The notes: generated by a model not told the origin, from the sequence alone. A DNA stretch of 49,152 nt from Clostridiaceae bacterium (GCA_012519745.1 JAAYPO010000069.1:1-49152); one strand, 5' to 3'. Counted from the first letter of the stretch, positions 10,317 through 18,535 are shown. Translations and numbers: made by a program.

Positions 10317-11609
10317 TTACCTTGTTATAAGTCCATCCTTATACTTCTTGGCAAGGACCAGGGTCGTTGTGACCCATTCGTTTGAGCCGTGCATTTTATG
10401 ATTTATCTGTATAGGATCTCCGGGAGACTTGGAATAGATATACGTCCGCAGCTGCATCATCGTATCGATCTGCCGGCCGTCCACCTGTCTGATAATGCAG
10501 CCCTCGCGGATACCCGCCTTTTGTGCAGGCCCCCTGCTGTCCACATGCGCCACATAGATGCCCTCCTTCAGCTTGGCCTCACCGTCGATATATGGGATAA
10601 CATTTCCGTCATATGCAAACATCCCCATATAGGGCTCCTCGAATGTGCCTGTCCTGACAAGCTTATCCACCACAGGCTTGGTGATGTTGATTGGAATAGC
10701 AAATCCCATTCCTTCGGCACTGGTGACCTTCACCGTATTGATGCCAATGACCTCTCCCTTTGCATTGAGCAGCGGACCACCGCTGTTTCCCGGGTTTATG
10801 CTTGCATCGGTCTGAATAAGATCCTCCATGTAGTTTGTACCGTTCTCGGTTTCTATACTGATGGTCCTATTAAGAGCACTAATGATACCGGAGGTTACGG
10901 ATCTTTGAAAATCAAGCCCCAGCGGGTTCCCTATTGCAATGGCATGTTCTCCCACCTCCAGCGTCGAGGCGTCCCCAAGTGGCAGCGGCGTTAGCCCGTT
11001 AAGATTCACCTTCACTGCTGCCAGATCCAGTACGGGGTCTGACCATACGACTACTCCATCGACATTTCTCCCATCGGCAAACGAAACTATTATCCTGTTG
11101 CTTTTGCCGCCTGCCACATGGTTGTTTGTCAATATATATCCATCGGAGCTTACCACAACACCGGATCCAAATCCAACCTCAGTCTCTCTGTTTCTGTCAA
11201 ACAGGTTTTCCCTTACAGCTCTTTCTACGGTGATCCCGACTACGCCTGCAGTTGCCTTTTTTGCTACGATCTGTGTAACAGGTATGCTGCCGGGTCCGGC
11301 AGCTGACGCTGGACCTTCAGACAATGCAGTTCCCTGCCGGTCCCCATCATTCTGTCCTATTTGGACCGGTTTGTCGGAAGGTGATTGTCCGGCGATTCGA
11401 AGCAGCTCGTCACCGATACCATCCCTTCCCTGCTTTGCACCTATTTGCTCGGCATTATTTCGGGCTCCTCCGTCTGCTGTAGGATCATTTAGTGAAATAT
11501 ACCTGGGCGCTGCGAATAATACAAGCATACATATAGCCATCGATGTCACGATTGAAATTATCAGCATCCCCGCAAATCCCACACGTTTTCTATTATCTCT
11601 GAACATCAT
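10317..11609 (-). CDS. HtrA/DegP-like membrane-anchored serine protease with PDZ domain
   Basis: Envelope quality-control protease. An N-terminal membrane anchor spans about 11-33, then a low-complexity Gly/Ala/Ser/Pro linker (40-110), a trypsin-like domain (115-310) and one PDZ domain (about 325-420). The catalytic triad is visible: His164 in TNNHVAGG, Asp195 in DLAAVKV, Ser276 in GNSGGPLLN. In Bacillus the Wal cluster ends with htrC; here the HtrA homologue lies 21 kb away from walRK, beside glnA/DUF951. ATG at 11609 with GAGG upstream; a second in-frame ATG is the next codon. A strong terminator of the preceding gene lies just upstream, so it should have its own promoter, but no clear -35/-10 pair was found in the short gap. 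Confidence 0.93.
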   Translation of the reverse strand: MMFRDNRKRVGFAGMLIISIVTSMAICMLVLFAAPRYISLNDPTADGGARNNAEQIGAKQGRDGIGDELLRIAGQSPSDKPVQIGQNDGDRQGTALSEGPASAAGPGSIPVTQIVAKKATAGVVGITVERAVRENLFDRNRETEVGFGSGVVVSSDGYILTNNHVAGGKSNRIIVSFADGRNVDGVVVWSDPVLDLAAVKVNLNGLTPLPLGDASTLEVGEHAIAIGNPLGLDFQRSVTSGIISALNRTISIETENGTNYMEDLIQTDASINPGNSGGPLLNAKGEVIGINTVKVTSAEGMGFAIPINITKPVVDKLVRTGTFEEPYMGMFAYDGNVIPYIDGEAKLKEGIYVAHVDSRGPAQKAGIREGCIIRQVDGRQIDTMMQLRTYIYSKSPGDPIQINHKMHGSNEWVTTTLVLAKKYKDGLITR

Positions 11610-11668
11610 ATCATCCTCATTTTCGAATCCTTTTAGGCTTATTATTTCAATAATGCCCTAAAGAATAC

Positions 11669-11701
11669 AAAAAAAGACCGGCGTTAGTTGCCCGCCGGGT
11701 C
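11669..11701 (-). terminator. Intrinsic terminator overlapping the end of the DUF951 gene
   Basis: GACCCGGCG (11693-11701) pairs with CGCCGGTC (11676-11683), with one bulged C, followed by seven T residues (11669-11675). The 5' arm lies in the final codons of the DUF951 gene and the stop codon is in the loop. It should end transcription coming from glnA and DUF951. Confidence 0.85.
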
Positions 11702-11896
11702 TGTTGGAAGATTTGATTTAATGATTTTTTTTACACTTTTCTCAAATTTGGGTCTGGGCAACATGACCTGGTGCCCGCATCCAAGGCATTTTATCCTGAA
11801 GTCGGCACCGGTCCTCATTACCTCCCACTGTCTGCTTCCGCAGGGATGTTCCTTCCTTAACTCAACAATGTCTCCCAGGCAGAACCTGTCAGCCAT
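11684..11896 (-). CDS. DUF951 family small protein (YyzM-like)
   Basis: A 70-residue protein of the DUF951 family, found widely in Bacillota (YyzM in Bacillus). It has LGDIVELRKEHPCGSRQWEV, then RIKCLGCGHQVMLPRPKFEK. The Cys residues (near 20, 39 and 42) look like a partial metal- or nucleic-acid-binding site. The C-terminal KSVKKIIKS tail is basic. Function is unknown; the basic nature suggests nucleic acid binding. ATG with AAGGAG upstream. It follows glnA by 58 nt and probably shares its transcript; the terminator of that transcript overlaps its last codons. Confidence 0.85.
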   Translation of the reverse strand: MADRFCLGDIVELRKEHPCGSRQWEVMRTGADFRIKCLGCGHQVMLPRPKFEKSVKKIIKSNLPTDPAGN

Positions 11897-11954
11897 TTTG
11901 CTTCACTCCTTGTGGATTTTTGATAATGCCAGCCGTTACGGTATGGGCAGATAC

Positions 11955-13289
11955 TCAGTAATTTTTCAGATAAGTATCTATCTCCCATCTGCTGACCCTT
12001 GTTTTGTATTCATTACACTCTTCCATCTTTGCCTCTATATACTTGCCGAATATATGATCTCCAAGGACCTCTCTGGTAAAGCTGCTTTCAGACATCTCAG
12101 CTATCGCTTCTTCCAGGCTGCTTGGCAGCGAATCTATCCCCGCTGTCAGTCTGTCCTGGTCACAAAGGTCAAACAGATTTTTGTTGACCGGTTCAGGCGG
12201 CATGATCCTGTTTTCGATCCCATCAAGCCCTGCCATAAGTATTGCAGCCAGTGCAAGGTATGGATTGCAGCTAGGGTCGGGATTCCTCAGCTCGAGCCTG
12301 GTAGCAGTACCGCGGGCTGCAGGTACTCTGACCAGCGGGCTTCTGTTTCTGGCTGACCATGCTATATATATCGGAGCTTCATATCCCGGGATGAGTCTTT
12401 TGTAGGAATTGACAAGGGGGTTTGTCAGTGCTGTGACAGCTCTCATGTGTTTCATCAGTCCTCCGATGAACCAGTATGCCTCCTGACTCAGTTGATACGG
12501 ATCCTTCTCATTATAGAACATGTTCCTGCCGTTTTTGAAGAGCGATGTGTTTATGTGCATGCCTGAGCCGGCTATACCAAAGACAGGCTTTGGCATAAAC
12601 GTGGCATGGAGGCCATGCCTCTGTGCAATAGTCTTGACCACAAGCTTGAATGTAAGTATTGCATCCGCTGCTGCAAGTGCGTCTGTATACTTAAAATCTA
12701 TCTCGTGCTGACCCGGTGCCACCTCGTGATGCGAGGCTTCTACTTCAAAGCCCATCTCCTCCAGCACAAGGCACATATCCCTTCTTGCATTTTCCCCCAG
12801 ATCCACCGGCCCCAGATCGAAATAGCCGGCTTTATCATGGGTGATGGTAGTGGGATTTCCCTCGCTGTCTGTCAGGAACAGAAAAAATTCACATTCCGGT
12901 CCCACATTGAATGTATCATATCCCATCTCCGATGCTTTTGCCAGCGCTCTCTTGAGAACATACCTGGGATCACCTTCAAACGGCTTGTCGTCGGCGGTAT
13001 ACACATCACATATCATCCTTGCGACCTTGCCTGTCTGCGGCCTCCATGGGAAAATCACAAATGTATTGATGTCCGGCCTCAGATACATGTCCGATTCCTC
13101 TATCCTGACAAAGCCTTCAATAGATGAACCGTCAAACATGCATTTGTTGTCCAGTGCCTTCTCCAGTTGTTTTGCAGTTATTGCCACATTTTTCAGCATA
13201 CCGAAAATATCAGTAAACTGCAGCCTTATGAACTCCACACCCTCATCCTGTACGATCCTGATTATATCTTCCTTCGTGTATTCCGGCAT
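11955..13289 (-). CDS. glnA: Glutamine synthetase, type I
   Basis: ATP-dependent synthesis of glutamine from glutamate and ammonia. The 444-residue length matches the GSI-alpha type of Bacillota, which lack the adenylylation insert and are controlled by feedback. Motifs: [20 protein letters not shown], the metal-binding [11 protein letters not shown], the ammonia/glutamate site around [11 protein letters not shown], and [23 protein letters not shown] split across the C-terminal domain. The start MPEYTKED at 13289 has GGGGGTG upstream; the frame is open 14 codons further, but those lie across the leader terminator. Its leader has a terminator and antiterminator-like hairpins, so expression is probably controlled by attenuation. 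Confidence 0.96.
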   Translation of the reverse strand: MPEYTKEDIIRIVQDEGVEFIRLQFTDIFGMLKNVAITAKQLEKALDNKCMFDGSSIEGFVRIEESDMYLRPDINTFVIFPWRPQTGKVARMICDVYTADDKPFEGDPRYVLKRALAKASEMGYDTFNVGPECEFFLFLTDSEGNPTTITHDKAGYFDLGPVDLGENARRDMCLVLEEMGFEVEASHHEVAPGQHEIDFKYTDALAAADAILTFKLVVKTIAQRHGLHATFMPKPVFGIAGSGMHINTSLFKNGRNMFYNEKDPYQLSQEAYWFIGGLMKHMRAVTALTNPLVNSYKRLIPGYEAPIYIAWSARNRSPLVRVPAARGTATRLELRNPDPSCNPYLALAAILMAGLDGIENRIMPPEPVNKNLFDLCDQDRLTAGIDSLPSSLEEAIAEMSESSFTREVLGDHIFGKYIEAKMEECNEYKTRVSRWEIDTYLKNY

Positions 13290-13311
13290 TATTATGCACC
13301 CCCATTTTAAT

Positions 13312-13353
13312 AAAAAAGCGTACTTAAACAAGCTGAATGTTGTTTAAGAACGC
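13312..13353 (-). terminator. Intrinsic terminator (attenuator) in the glnA leader
   Basis: GCGT-T-CTTAAACAA (13340-13353) pairs with TTGTTTAAG-T-ACGC (13318-13331): 13 base pairs with one T.T mismatch and an 8-nt loop, then TTTTTT (13312-13317). It sits between the glnA promoter and the glnA ribosome site, so glnA mRNA must read through it. Confidence 0.85.
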
Positions 13354-13405
13354 CATTGTTCCTGCAACTTCTATTATTCTGACCTTATACGGTATCCCTA
13401 ACCAT
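13346..13405 (-). promoter_or_regulatory. Candidate ANTAR-type antiterminator hairpins in the glnA leader
   Basis: Hairpin 2: AGGAAC [AATGGC] GTTCTT at 13346-13363, a 6-bp stem with a hexaloop having A at position 1 and G at position 4. Its 3' arm overlaps the 5' arm of the terminator, so the two structures exclude each other. A weaker hairpin 1 at 13389-13405 has ATGGT(T) [AGGGAT] ACCGT, again with A1 and G4 but a bulged T; it competes with a longer ATACGGTA/TACCGTAT stem. ANTAR regulators are known to bind paired hexaloop hairpins of this kind. No ANTAR gene is in the window. Confidence 0.6.
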
Positions 13406-13424
13406 CGAGGTGTACCGTATTTAT

Positions 13425-13452
13425 ATTTTAACATTAATTTGATATATTACAA
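13425..13452 (-). promoter_or_regulatory. Probable glnA promoter
   Basis: TTGTAA (13447-13452), 16-nt spacer, TAAAAT (13425-13430) on the minus strand, ending about 20 nt ahead of the leader hairpins. The weak -35 and short spacer make this a moderate call. Confidence 0.5.
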
Positions 13453-13471
13453 TACCAGATTTGAAATAAAT

Positions 13472-13514
13472 GAAAGAGACTGCGGCATGTCATCTTTTTG
13501 CTGCAGTCTCTTTC
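13472..13514 (-). terminator. Strong hairpin downstream of rubredoxin
   Basis: GAAAGAGACTGC pairs with GCAGTCTCTTTC across a 19-nt loop region. On the minus strand it is followed by ATTTATTT, a modest T-rich tail. It separates the rubredoxin gene from the glnA promoter. Confidence 0.7.
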
Positions 13515-13526
13515 TCTTCATCTTCT

Positions 13527-13688
13527 CTATTCTTCCTTTTCAAACATATCCTTTCCTACTCCGCAAAGGGGGCAGACCCAGTCGTCCGGAAGATCCTCAA
13601 AGGGTGTACCGGGTGCAATACCCGCATCGGGATCACCCAGCTCAGGCTCGTAGACATAACCGCAAGCAGTACACAAGTACTTATCCAC
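13527..13688 (-). CDS. Rubredoxin
   Basis: Small Fe(Cys)4 electron carrier of the cytoplasm, usual in anaerobes for NAD(P)H-dependent peroxide or superoxide reduction. Both Cys pairs are present: [14 protein letters not shown] and [12 protein letters not shown]. The GTG at 13688 is the likely start: AAGGAG lies 8 nt upstream and the product is 53 residues, the normal size. An in-frame ATG at 13715 would place the ribosome site inside the coding sequence. It stands alone between two hairpin or promoter regions, with no partner reductase nearby. Confidence 0.95.
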   Translation of the reverse strand: MDKYLCTACGYVYEPELGDPDAGIAPGTPFEDLPDDWVCPLCGVGKDMFEKEE

Positions 13689-13767
13689 TAAATCATCTCC
13701 TTCTATCAGACTCATTCTTTATCTATATTACCCATGAAACATGGTCGTAAACGAATTTTTTTAAATA

Positions 13768-14286
13768 TTAATAGCTTTTGCCTTTTTTACCGCCTGACAG
13801 CACGATCAGTCCTATTACGATCAGCACTATCGGTATCGCATATGGCCCGGTATTAAAGTTCAGCATCTTACTCAGCGAAAATGAGAAGAAGAATATTGCT
13901 GACAGCCCGCCTAGTATACCAATGGGTATGAGCAGACCCTTTTCCCGGTTTCCGAAACAATACAGCTCAAACAGGCCGAAAGCCACCGAGAATATAAAAA
14001 GGGGCCATGTTACTCCCCAGCCGCCGAAAAGCATATTGAACTGTAATGTCATACCGATTATCAACAGTATGCCGCCCGGCACAAGGATCCCCGGATTTCT
14101 TCTGGATCCCGAGAAAAATTTCCAGTGGAACATCAATCCGGGCACTATGATGAAAAGCGTCGCCCAGAGCCTTGATACAACGAATCCAAAGATGCCCCAG
14201 AAATTGATGAGTTTGAAATTGTTTAGTAGAAACAGTATGCCAAGGCATATCAAAATTCCGCCTAATACCTTTCCTGAGTTTTTCAT
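13768..14286 (-). CDS. Multi-pass membrane protein (LiaF/DUF5668-like N-terminus)
   Basis: A 172-residue integral membrane protein with about five to six hydrophobic segments covering nearly the whole length. It starts KVLGGILICLGILFLLNNF, which resembles the N-terminal four-helix domain of LiaF-type stress proteins (DUF5668). The short charged C-terminus (GGKKGKSY) is probably cytoplasmic. The ATG at 14286 has GGGAGG 6 nt upstream; an in-frame ATG at 14310 lacks a ribosome site. It has its own promoter. Role unknown; homologous domains occur in cell-envelope stress sensing. Confidence 0.75.
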   Translation of the reverse strand: MKNSGKVLGGILICLGILFLLNNFKLINFWGIFGFVVSRLWATLFIIVPGLMFHWKFFSGSRRNPGILVPGGILLIIGMTLQFNMLFGGWGVTWPLFIFSVAFGLFELYCFGNREKGLLIPIGILGGLSAIFFFSFSLSKMLNFNTGPYAIPIVLIVIGLIVLSGGKKGKSY

Positions 14287-14332
14287 AAAAAGCCTCCCGG
14301 TTATATTCAAAGATTACTTGTTTCAAAAAGTC

Positions 14333-14361
14333 ATTCTATATTATTATAACGACATAATCAA
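14333..14361 (-). promoter_or_regulatory. Probable promoter of the membrane protein gene
   Basis: TTGATT (14356-14361), 17-nt spacer, TAGAAT (14333-14338) on the minus strand, about 45 nt ahead of the chosen start codon. Confidence 0.5.
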
Positions 14362-14397
14362 AAAAAGTCTGAATATATTTGGGCTCTTTATTTATTG

Positions 14398-15009
14398 TCA
14401 GGATCTATACTCTGCCGCTGATTTGTTTGCTGCCAGCTCTCTGTCCCTTTTAAGCTTCCAAATGACATATCGGATCCCGGAGGATATAAGATCTGCTATC
14501 TTCATCACAACAAAAAGCCTGGTATTCTGCAGTACCAGAAAATCCATGAAGCCGCCGAAATTGACAATACCCGTCACAAACATGTCCCCTACCGGAGCCA
14601 GTTCCTTATTGACACCGGACCCGGGCTTTATCGGCCCCTCTCCGATCCCGATATAACCTACATGATCCATAGTCCCAAGACATGCATCTATAGCAACCAC
14701 AAAAGGGCTGTCACAATCCTTTATGACCTGTTTCATGACGTCATCGATGTTTTTTGCATGGACAGGGCTTTCAAGGCTCCCGTATACATGTATCCCCTGG
14801 CTCTTCAGACCGGAAAGCTTGTATCCTATAAGAGGTCCAAGACTGTCTCCGGTAGAGCGGTCGGTGCCTATGCACAGAAACACCAGTGATTTGGCACCCT
14901 TGTCGAGGCCGCCGCTGATGCGCAAATACAGCTCATCTGTCAGATGCTTGAAAGCTGAAATGCTGCCGGAATTTATATATTGCTGTTTTGCAGTTGTCCT
15001 TGTTAACAT
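14398..15009 (-). CDS. yyaC: YyaC-type sporulation protein (DUF1256, GPR-like fold)
   Basis: A 203-residue protein of the YyaC family, made in the forespore in Bacillus and related in fold to the germination protease GPR. Visible motifs: FLCIGTDRSTGDSLGPLIGY, VVAIDACLG, IGIGEGPIKPGSGVNKELAPVGD. The Asp residues in the TDRSTGD and VAIDACLG segments are those expected at the protease-like site. In spore formers the family is linked to small acid-soluble protein turnover, which fits the sspH gene at 28.1 kb. ATG start with CAGGAG upstream. It is divergent from the PAS-PP2C gene; the 121-bp gap holds both promoters, but I cannot assign a forespore-type promoter with confidence. Confidence 0.88.
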   Translation of the reverse strand: MLTRTTAKQQYINSGSISAFKHLTDELYLRISGGLDKGAKSLVFLCIGTDRSTGDSLGPLIGYKLSGLKSQGIHVYGSLESPVHAKNIDDVMKQVIKDCDSPFVVAIDACLGTMDHVGYIGIGEGPIKPGSGVNKELAPVGDMFVTGIVNFGGFMDFLVLQNTRLFVVMKIADLISSGIRYVIWKLKRDRELAANKSAAEYRS

Positions 15010-15130
15010 TCTGGCTCCTGAATTCTTTTGTATAATATATTATTTCCAGAATGCATGCATTTATTACTATATATGGTTCAGGCCATTGGATTTACACAGT
15101 TTTTTTTATCTGATATCATGATATAGAGGG

Positions 15131-16243
15131 GTGGTCATTACGGATTCGATAGAAAAAAGAAATCCATTGATAGAGGATATCCTCGATGGTATGTACGACT
15201 GGGTAAGAGTCGTAGATTTCGACAATAATATACTATATATGAACAGGGCTATGACCGAAGACCTCGGAGAACTGACCCCGGGAAAGAAGTGCTTTGAATT
15301 GATCGGACGAAGCGAGCCTTGTGAAAACTGTGTTTCCAGAAAAGCGATGCTGGAGGGGGTATCGGAGGAAAAAGAAGAAAAAATAAATGACAGGACCTTC
15401 TCTGTGATGTCATCCCCCTTAAGAAATGCCGAAGGCAGAGTGATAGCCATCGTTGAAGTGCTGCGTGAAACTACCCAGTTGAAAATGCTGTATGAAAAAA
15501 CCCAGGAGCAAAACCTCATTTTGAAAAAAGATGTGGAAATGGCCAGAAAGCTTCAGTCAAGCCTGCTCCCCGGTCCGATCAGTGACCCGAGAGCAGATCT
15601 GTCACTTATTTATATGCCCTGTGAGGAACTTGGCGGGGACTTTATTGATGTGTTTTACATAGACAGCTCCCATATGGGCATATATATTGCAGACGTTTCA
15701 GGCCATGGTGTTCAGGCGTCACTGCTGACTGTCTTTTTGCGCTCGACGCTGAATAAAAAGCTGCTGTCGCCGTCAATGGCTCTGGAAGAGCTGTACCGTG
15801 AATTCAACCAAAGCAGGCTGGACGAAGAACTTTATATATCGATTTTTTATTCTATAATCGACCTGGACAATAAAACCATGCTTTACTCCAACGCAGGGCT
15901 CAACGTAGCACCTGTCGTTTACAGCGAGAACAGATTCGAACTGCTTCGAATGCCAGGGATACCGGTCAGCAACTGGATGAAAAAGCCCGGCTACAGGGAT
16001 GGGGCTCTGGACCTCCTGCCCGGTGACAAGTTCTTTTTATATACCGACGGTATCCTTGAAATGAGAGATATCAATAATGAGCAATTTGGTGAAGAACGGT
16101 TACTGGAAATACTTCTGAAGGGTCAGCTAGACCCCAGAAAAATGCTGCTTAAGATAAAAAACTCCGCCTTCTCCTTTGCAGGGATACGATCAGCCGATGA
16201 GCTTTCGGATGATGTGACACTTGCACTCCTTGAAATAAAGTAG
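15131..16243 (+). CDS. PAS domain and SpoIIE/RsbU-type PP2C phosphatase
   Basis: A 370-residue soluble signalling phosphatase. The N-terminal PAS domain (about 10-115) carries Cys54, Cys64 and Cys67 (GRSEPCENC), a spacing seen in PAS domains that may bind metal or sense redox. A helical coiled-coil linker (115-150: LKKDVEMARKLQSSLLPGP) leads to a PPM/SpoIIE phosphatase domain (150-370) with EELGGDFIDV, IADVSGHGVQASL and a terminal SDDVTLALLEIK, keeping the metal-binding Asp residues. Such proteins usually dephosphorylate an anti-anti-sigma factor, but no such gene is nearby. The start is uncertain: the GTG at 15131 touches the AGAGGG site, while an ATT codon at 15137 would have normal spacing. 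Convergent with prmC. Confidence 0.9.
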   Translation: MVITDSIEKRNPLIEDILDGMYDWVRVVDFDNNILYMNRAMTEDLGELTPGKKCFELIGRSEPCENCVSRKAMLEGVSEEKEEKINDRTFSVMSSPLRNAEGRVIAIVEVLRETTQLKMLYEKTQEQNLILKKDVEMARKLQSSLLPGPISDPRADLSLIYMPCEELGGDFIDVFYIDSSHMGIYIADVSGHGVQASLLTVFLRSTLNKKLLSPSMALEELYREFNQSRLDEELYISIFYSIIDLDNKTMLYSNAGLNVAPVVYSENRFELLRMPGIPVSNWMKKPGYRDGALDLLPGDKFFLYTDGILEMRDINNEQFGEERLLEILLKGQLDPRKMLLKIKNSAFSFAGIRSADELSDDVTLALLEIK

Positions 16244-16299
16244 TGTTTATTTGCCACAGCAGTACACCATGATACTACAGCTGCTCGAAGCAATACGCC

Positions 16300-17160
16300 T
16301 CATCGCCTCAAACCTGCGACAACTCTGTCGATTCCGTTCATATCCTTGAATACCCTGACAGCTTCATATCTTTCGTCCCGGGCCATCAGAGCGGCAACCT
16401 CCGCTGCCTGATCATACCCGGTCTCAAAGGCAAGCATGCCCCCGATCCTCAGATACCCGGTGGAAGACGCGATGATCGACCTGTAGAAGTGAAGTCCATC
16501 CGGACCTCCATCAAGTGCCTCAACCGGCTCATGATCCTTTACCTCTCTCTGGAGTGCGGATAAATCGTCCGTCCGGATATATGGGGGATTTGATACTATT
16601 ACATCGTATTCATCCTCAGGTATGCTGTTGAATAAATCGCTTTGTATAAAAGATATACGGTCAGCGACACCATTTCTTTTTGCATTCCCTGATGCAGCCT
16701 TCAACGTGGCAGGCATTATATCAGAGGCTGTCACCATGCAGGCGGGATAATGGTACGCAAGACTTACGGCTATGCAGCCCGAACCGGTACACAAATCGAG
16801 TATGTCCACTGTGTTCACTGTTCCTTTGCTTTTAGTACAGTGCTCCAAAACAATCTCTACAAGCAGTTCGGTATCCTGGCGGGGTATCAAAACACCCGGC
16901 TGTACTTCAAATGTAAGAGACATGAACTCCTGTATACCTGTCAGATATTGAAGAGGCCATCCCCCAGCGCGCTTCTCCAGCATTTGGTGGTATACGCGAT
17001 CAGTCACGTCCTCCAGCAGCTCATCTCCATGTGCATATATGAATGTCCTATCGCACTTTGCGGCATGGCAAAGCAGAACCCCGGCATCGTTGGCCGGGGC
17101 TTCGATTCCAGCACCTCTCAATATCCGTATACCTTCTTTGTACGCCTCACCATAGGTCAT
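16300..17160 (-). CDS. prmC: Release factor glutamine methyltransferase
   Basis: Transfers a methyl group from S-adenosylmethionine to the Gln of the GGQ motif in peptide release factors. The N-terminal helical substrate-binding domain (1-75) includes PLQYLTGIQEFM; the Rossmann methyltransferase domain has DLCTGSGCIAVSLA (about 122-135) and the catalytic NPPY motif at 191-194. The ATG at 17160 has GGTGAG upstream, lying at the end of the DUF1385 gene; an in-frame TTG one codon earlier is less likely. It follows DUF1385 by a few bases, as in many Clostridia, but prfA, normally next, is not present: a convergent PAS-PP2C gene is there instead. No terminator with a T-run is visible. Confidence 0.93.
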   Translation of the reverse strand: MTYGEAYKEGIRILRGAGIEAPANDAGVLLCHAAKCDRTFIYAHGDELLEDVTDRVYHQMLEKRAGGWPLQYLTGIQEFMSLTFEVQPGVLIPRQDTELLVEIVLEHCTKSKGTVNTVDILDLCTGSGCIAVSLAYHYPACMVTASDIMPATLKAASGNAKRNGVADRISFIQSDLFNSIPEDEYDVIVSNPPYIRTDDLSALQREVKDHEPVEALDGGPDGLHFYRSIIASSTGYLRIGGMLAFETGYDQAAEVAALMARDERYEAVRVFKDMNGIDRVVAGLRR

Positions 17161-17166
17161 CAATAC

Positions 17167-18093
17167 TCACCATTTATCCGAATCATTCTCTACCATTACA
17201 TTTTTCATAGCGACAATCGCCACTTCTATCTGGGAATCATCCGGCTCTCTGGTAGTCAGCTTCTGAAACAGCATGCCAGGCGCGCTGACTATCTTCATCA
17301 AGGGCCAGTCCGTGTGCCTTCCGGCAAACCTCTGGATCTCATACGCCACTCCGGCCACCACCGGTATCATCAGAAGCCTCAACAGCAGATTCATCAATAT
17401 GTTGTGAACGCCAAGAAACGAAAACATTATTATACTTATTATCATAACCAGAAATAAGAAGGAGGTGCCGCAGCGGGGATGCTTTGTTGAATATTTCCTG
17501 ATGTTTTCCACTGTCAGCTCTTCTTCGTTCTCATAGCAGTGTATGGTTTTGTGCTCTGCTCCGTGATACTGCCAGACTCTTTTGATATCATCCAGCAGGG
17601 TTGCCAGATAAATATATAAAAAGAATATGGTTATTCTGATCACACCTTCAAAAAGGTTGTATAATACAACGTTTGGCCCTTCTCTCTTAAGATTGATGAG
17701 GCTTGCAAGAAGGTTGGGCAGCAGTATGAACAGCCCGATGCTAAATGCCAGTGATATTACAACTGACACATATACCACAGCATCCTTGCCCTTATCCTTG
17801 AACAGCTTCTCTATAAAAGCATCGAACTTTGAAGGCTCTTTGTCTGAATCATCCTCAAGCTCAACAAAATCTGCGGAGTACATCAGTGCTTTCACTCCAA
17901 CTATCATTTGCCTGAAAAGATTCACTGATCCGCGTACGACAGGTATTTTTGAAAACAATGATTTCTTCGGCAGCGGCTTCTTGTCCAGAACGATCTCGCC
18001 GTCAGGCTTGCGTACGGCAATAGCCGTGTTTTCAGGCCCCATCATCAGCAATCCTTCCAGAAGCGCCTGTCCTCCTATGGTCGTTTTCTTCAT
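17167..18093 (-). CDS. DUF1385 family membrane protein
   Basis: A 308-residue membrane protein of the DUF1385 family, common in Clostridia and placed between rpmE and prmC or prfA. It begins with the family hallmark TTIGGQALLEGLLMMGP and has about four to five hydrophobic segments in residues 95-265. It also carries the conserved WQYHGAEHKTIHCYENEEELT and STKHPRCGTSFLFLV segments, rich in His, Cys and Glu, which may bind a metal. Function is unknown. The start at 18093 was chosen because the family starts with KKTTIGGQA and GGAGAG lies upstream; an in-frame upstream start would run into the rpmE terminator zone. It is probably in one operon with prmC. Confidence 0.88.
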   Translation of the reverse strand: MKKTTIGGQALLEGLLMMGPENTAIAVRKPDGEIVLDKKPLPKKSLFSKIPVVRGSVNLFRQMIVGVKALMYSADFVELEDDSDKEPSKFDAFIEKLFKDKGKDAVVYVSVVISLAFSIGLFILLPNLLASLINLKREGPNVVLYNLFEGVIRITIFFLYIYLATLLDDIKRVWQYHGAEHKTIHCYENEEELTVENIRKYSTKHPRCGTSFLFLVMIISIIMFSFLGVHNILMNLLLRLLMIPVVAGVAYEIQRFAGRHTDWPLMKIVSAPGMLFQKLTTREPDDSQIEVAIVAMKNVMVENDSDKW

Positions 18094-18160
18094 ATATCTC
18101 TTATCTCTCCTCTGATCCCATCGCATTGAACATATAATAAACACCGGCACATAGACCGGT

Positions 18161-18198
18161 AAAAAAATAAAGGCCGAATCATATATTGTTCAGCCTTT
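18161..18198 (-). terminator. Intrinsic terminator of rpmE
   Basis: AAAGGCTGAA (18189-18198) pairs with TTCGGCCTTT (18169-18178), 10 bp with one T.G, loop of 10 nt, followed by ATTTTTTT (18161-18168) on the minus strand. Confidence 0.85.
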
Positions 18199-18254
18199 AG
18201 TGTACCACTTTTATACACGCTTTTCAATTCGTATGCGTTGTCATAGCAAGTATT

Positions 18255-18464
18255 TTATTCACTGTCTACGATACCGTATCTCTTCTTGAATTTCTCAACT
18301 CGTCCGCCGGTATCAACAAGCTTCTGTTTGCCGGTAAAGAACGGATGACATTTTGAGCATATTTCAACATGCAGTTCCTTTTTGACGGAACCTGTAGTAA
18401 AGGTCTCACCGCAAGCGCACTTTACAACTGCCTCTCCATATTTGGGCTGAATATTTTCCTTCAT
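18255..18464 (-). CDS. rpmE: Ribosomal protein bL31 (zinc-type)
   Basis: Ribosomal protein of the large subunit central region. The 69-residue product has the Zn-binding Cys set of the C+ form: [11 protein letters not shown] and [15 protein letters not shown], then [15 protein letters not shown]. The zinc form is usually made in metal-replete cells. It is monocistronic: a promoter lies in the gap after rho and a strong terminator follows. Order rho-rpmE-DUF1385-prmC is the usual Clostridia arrangement. Confidence 0.96.
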   Translation of the reverse strand: MKENIQPKYGEAVVKCACGETFTTGSVKKELHVEICSKCHPFFTGKQKLVDTGGRVEKFKKRYGIVDSE

Positions 18465-18535
18465 CGTCGATTCACCTTCCTCCGCTTTGCTGCAAAATAG
18501 ATTCTGCCATTCTGCTCACGCAACAAGCAAAAAAC

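Noticed and set aside
10939-11661. 240-codon plus-strand open frame
   Set aside because: Antisense shadow of htrA.
13778-14656. 292-codon plus-strand open frame
   Set aside because: Runs antisense through a membrane protein and yyaC; low-complexity translation, no ribosome site.
16255-16290. Imperfect AGCAG/CTGCT inverted repeat between convergent genes
   Set aside because: No T-run on either strand and poorly matched stem; not enough for a bidirectional terminator.
18142-18160. ACCGG/CCGGT hairpin before DUF1385
   Set aside because: Short stem with a weak tail; the nearby rpmE terminator is far better.
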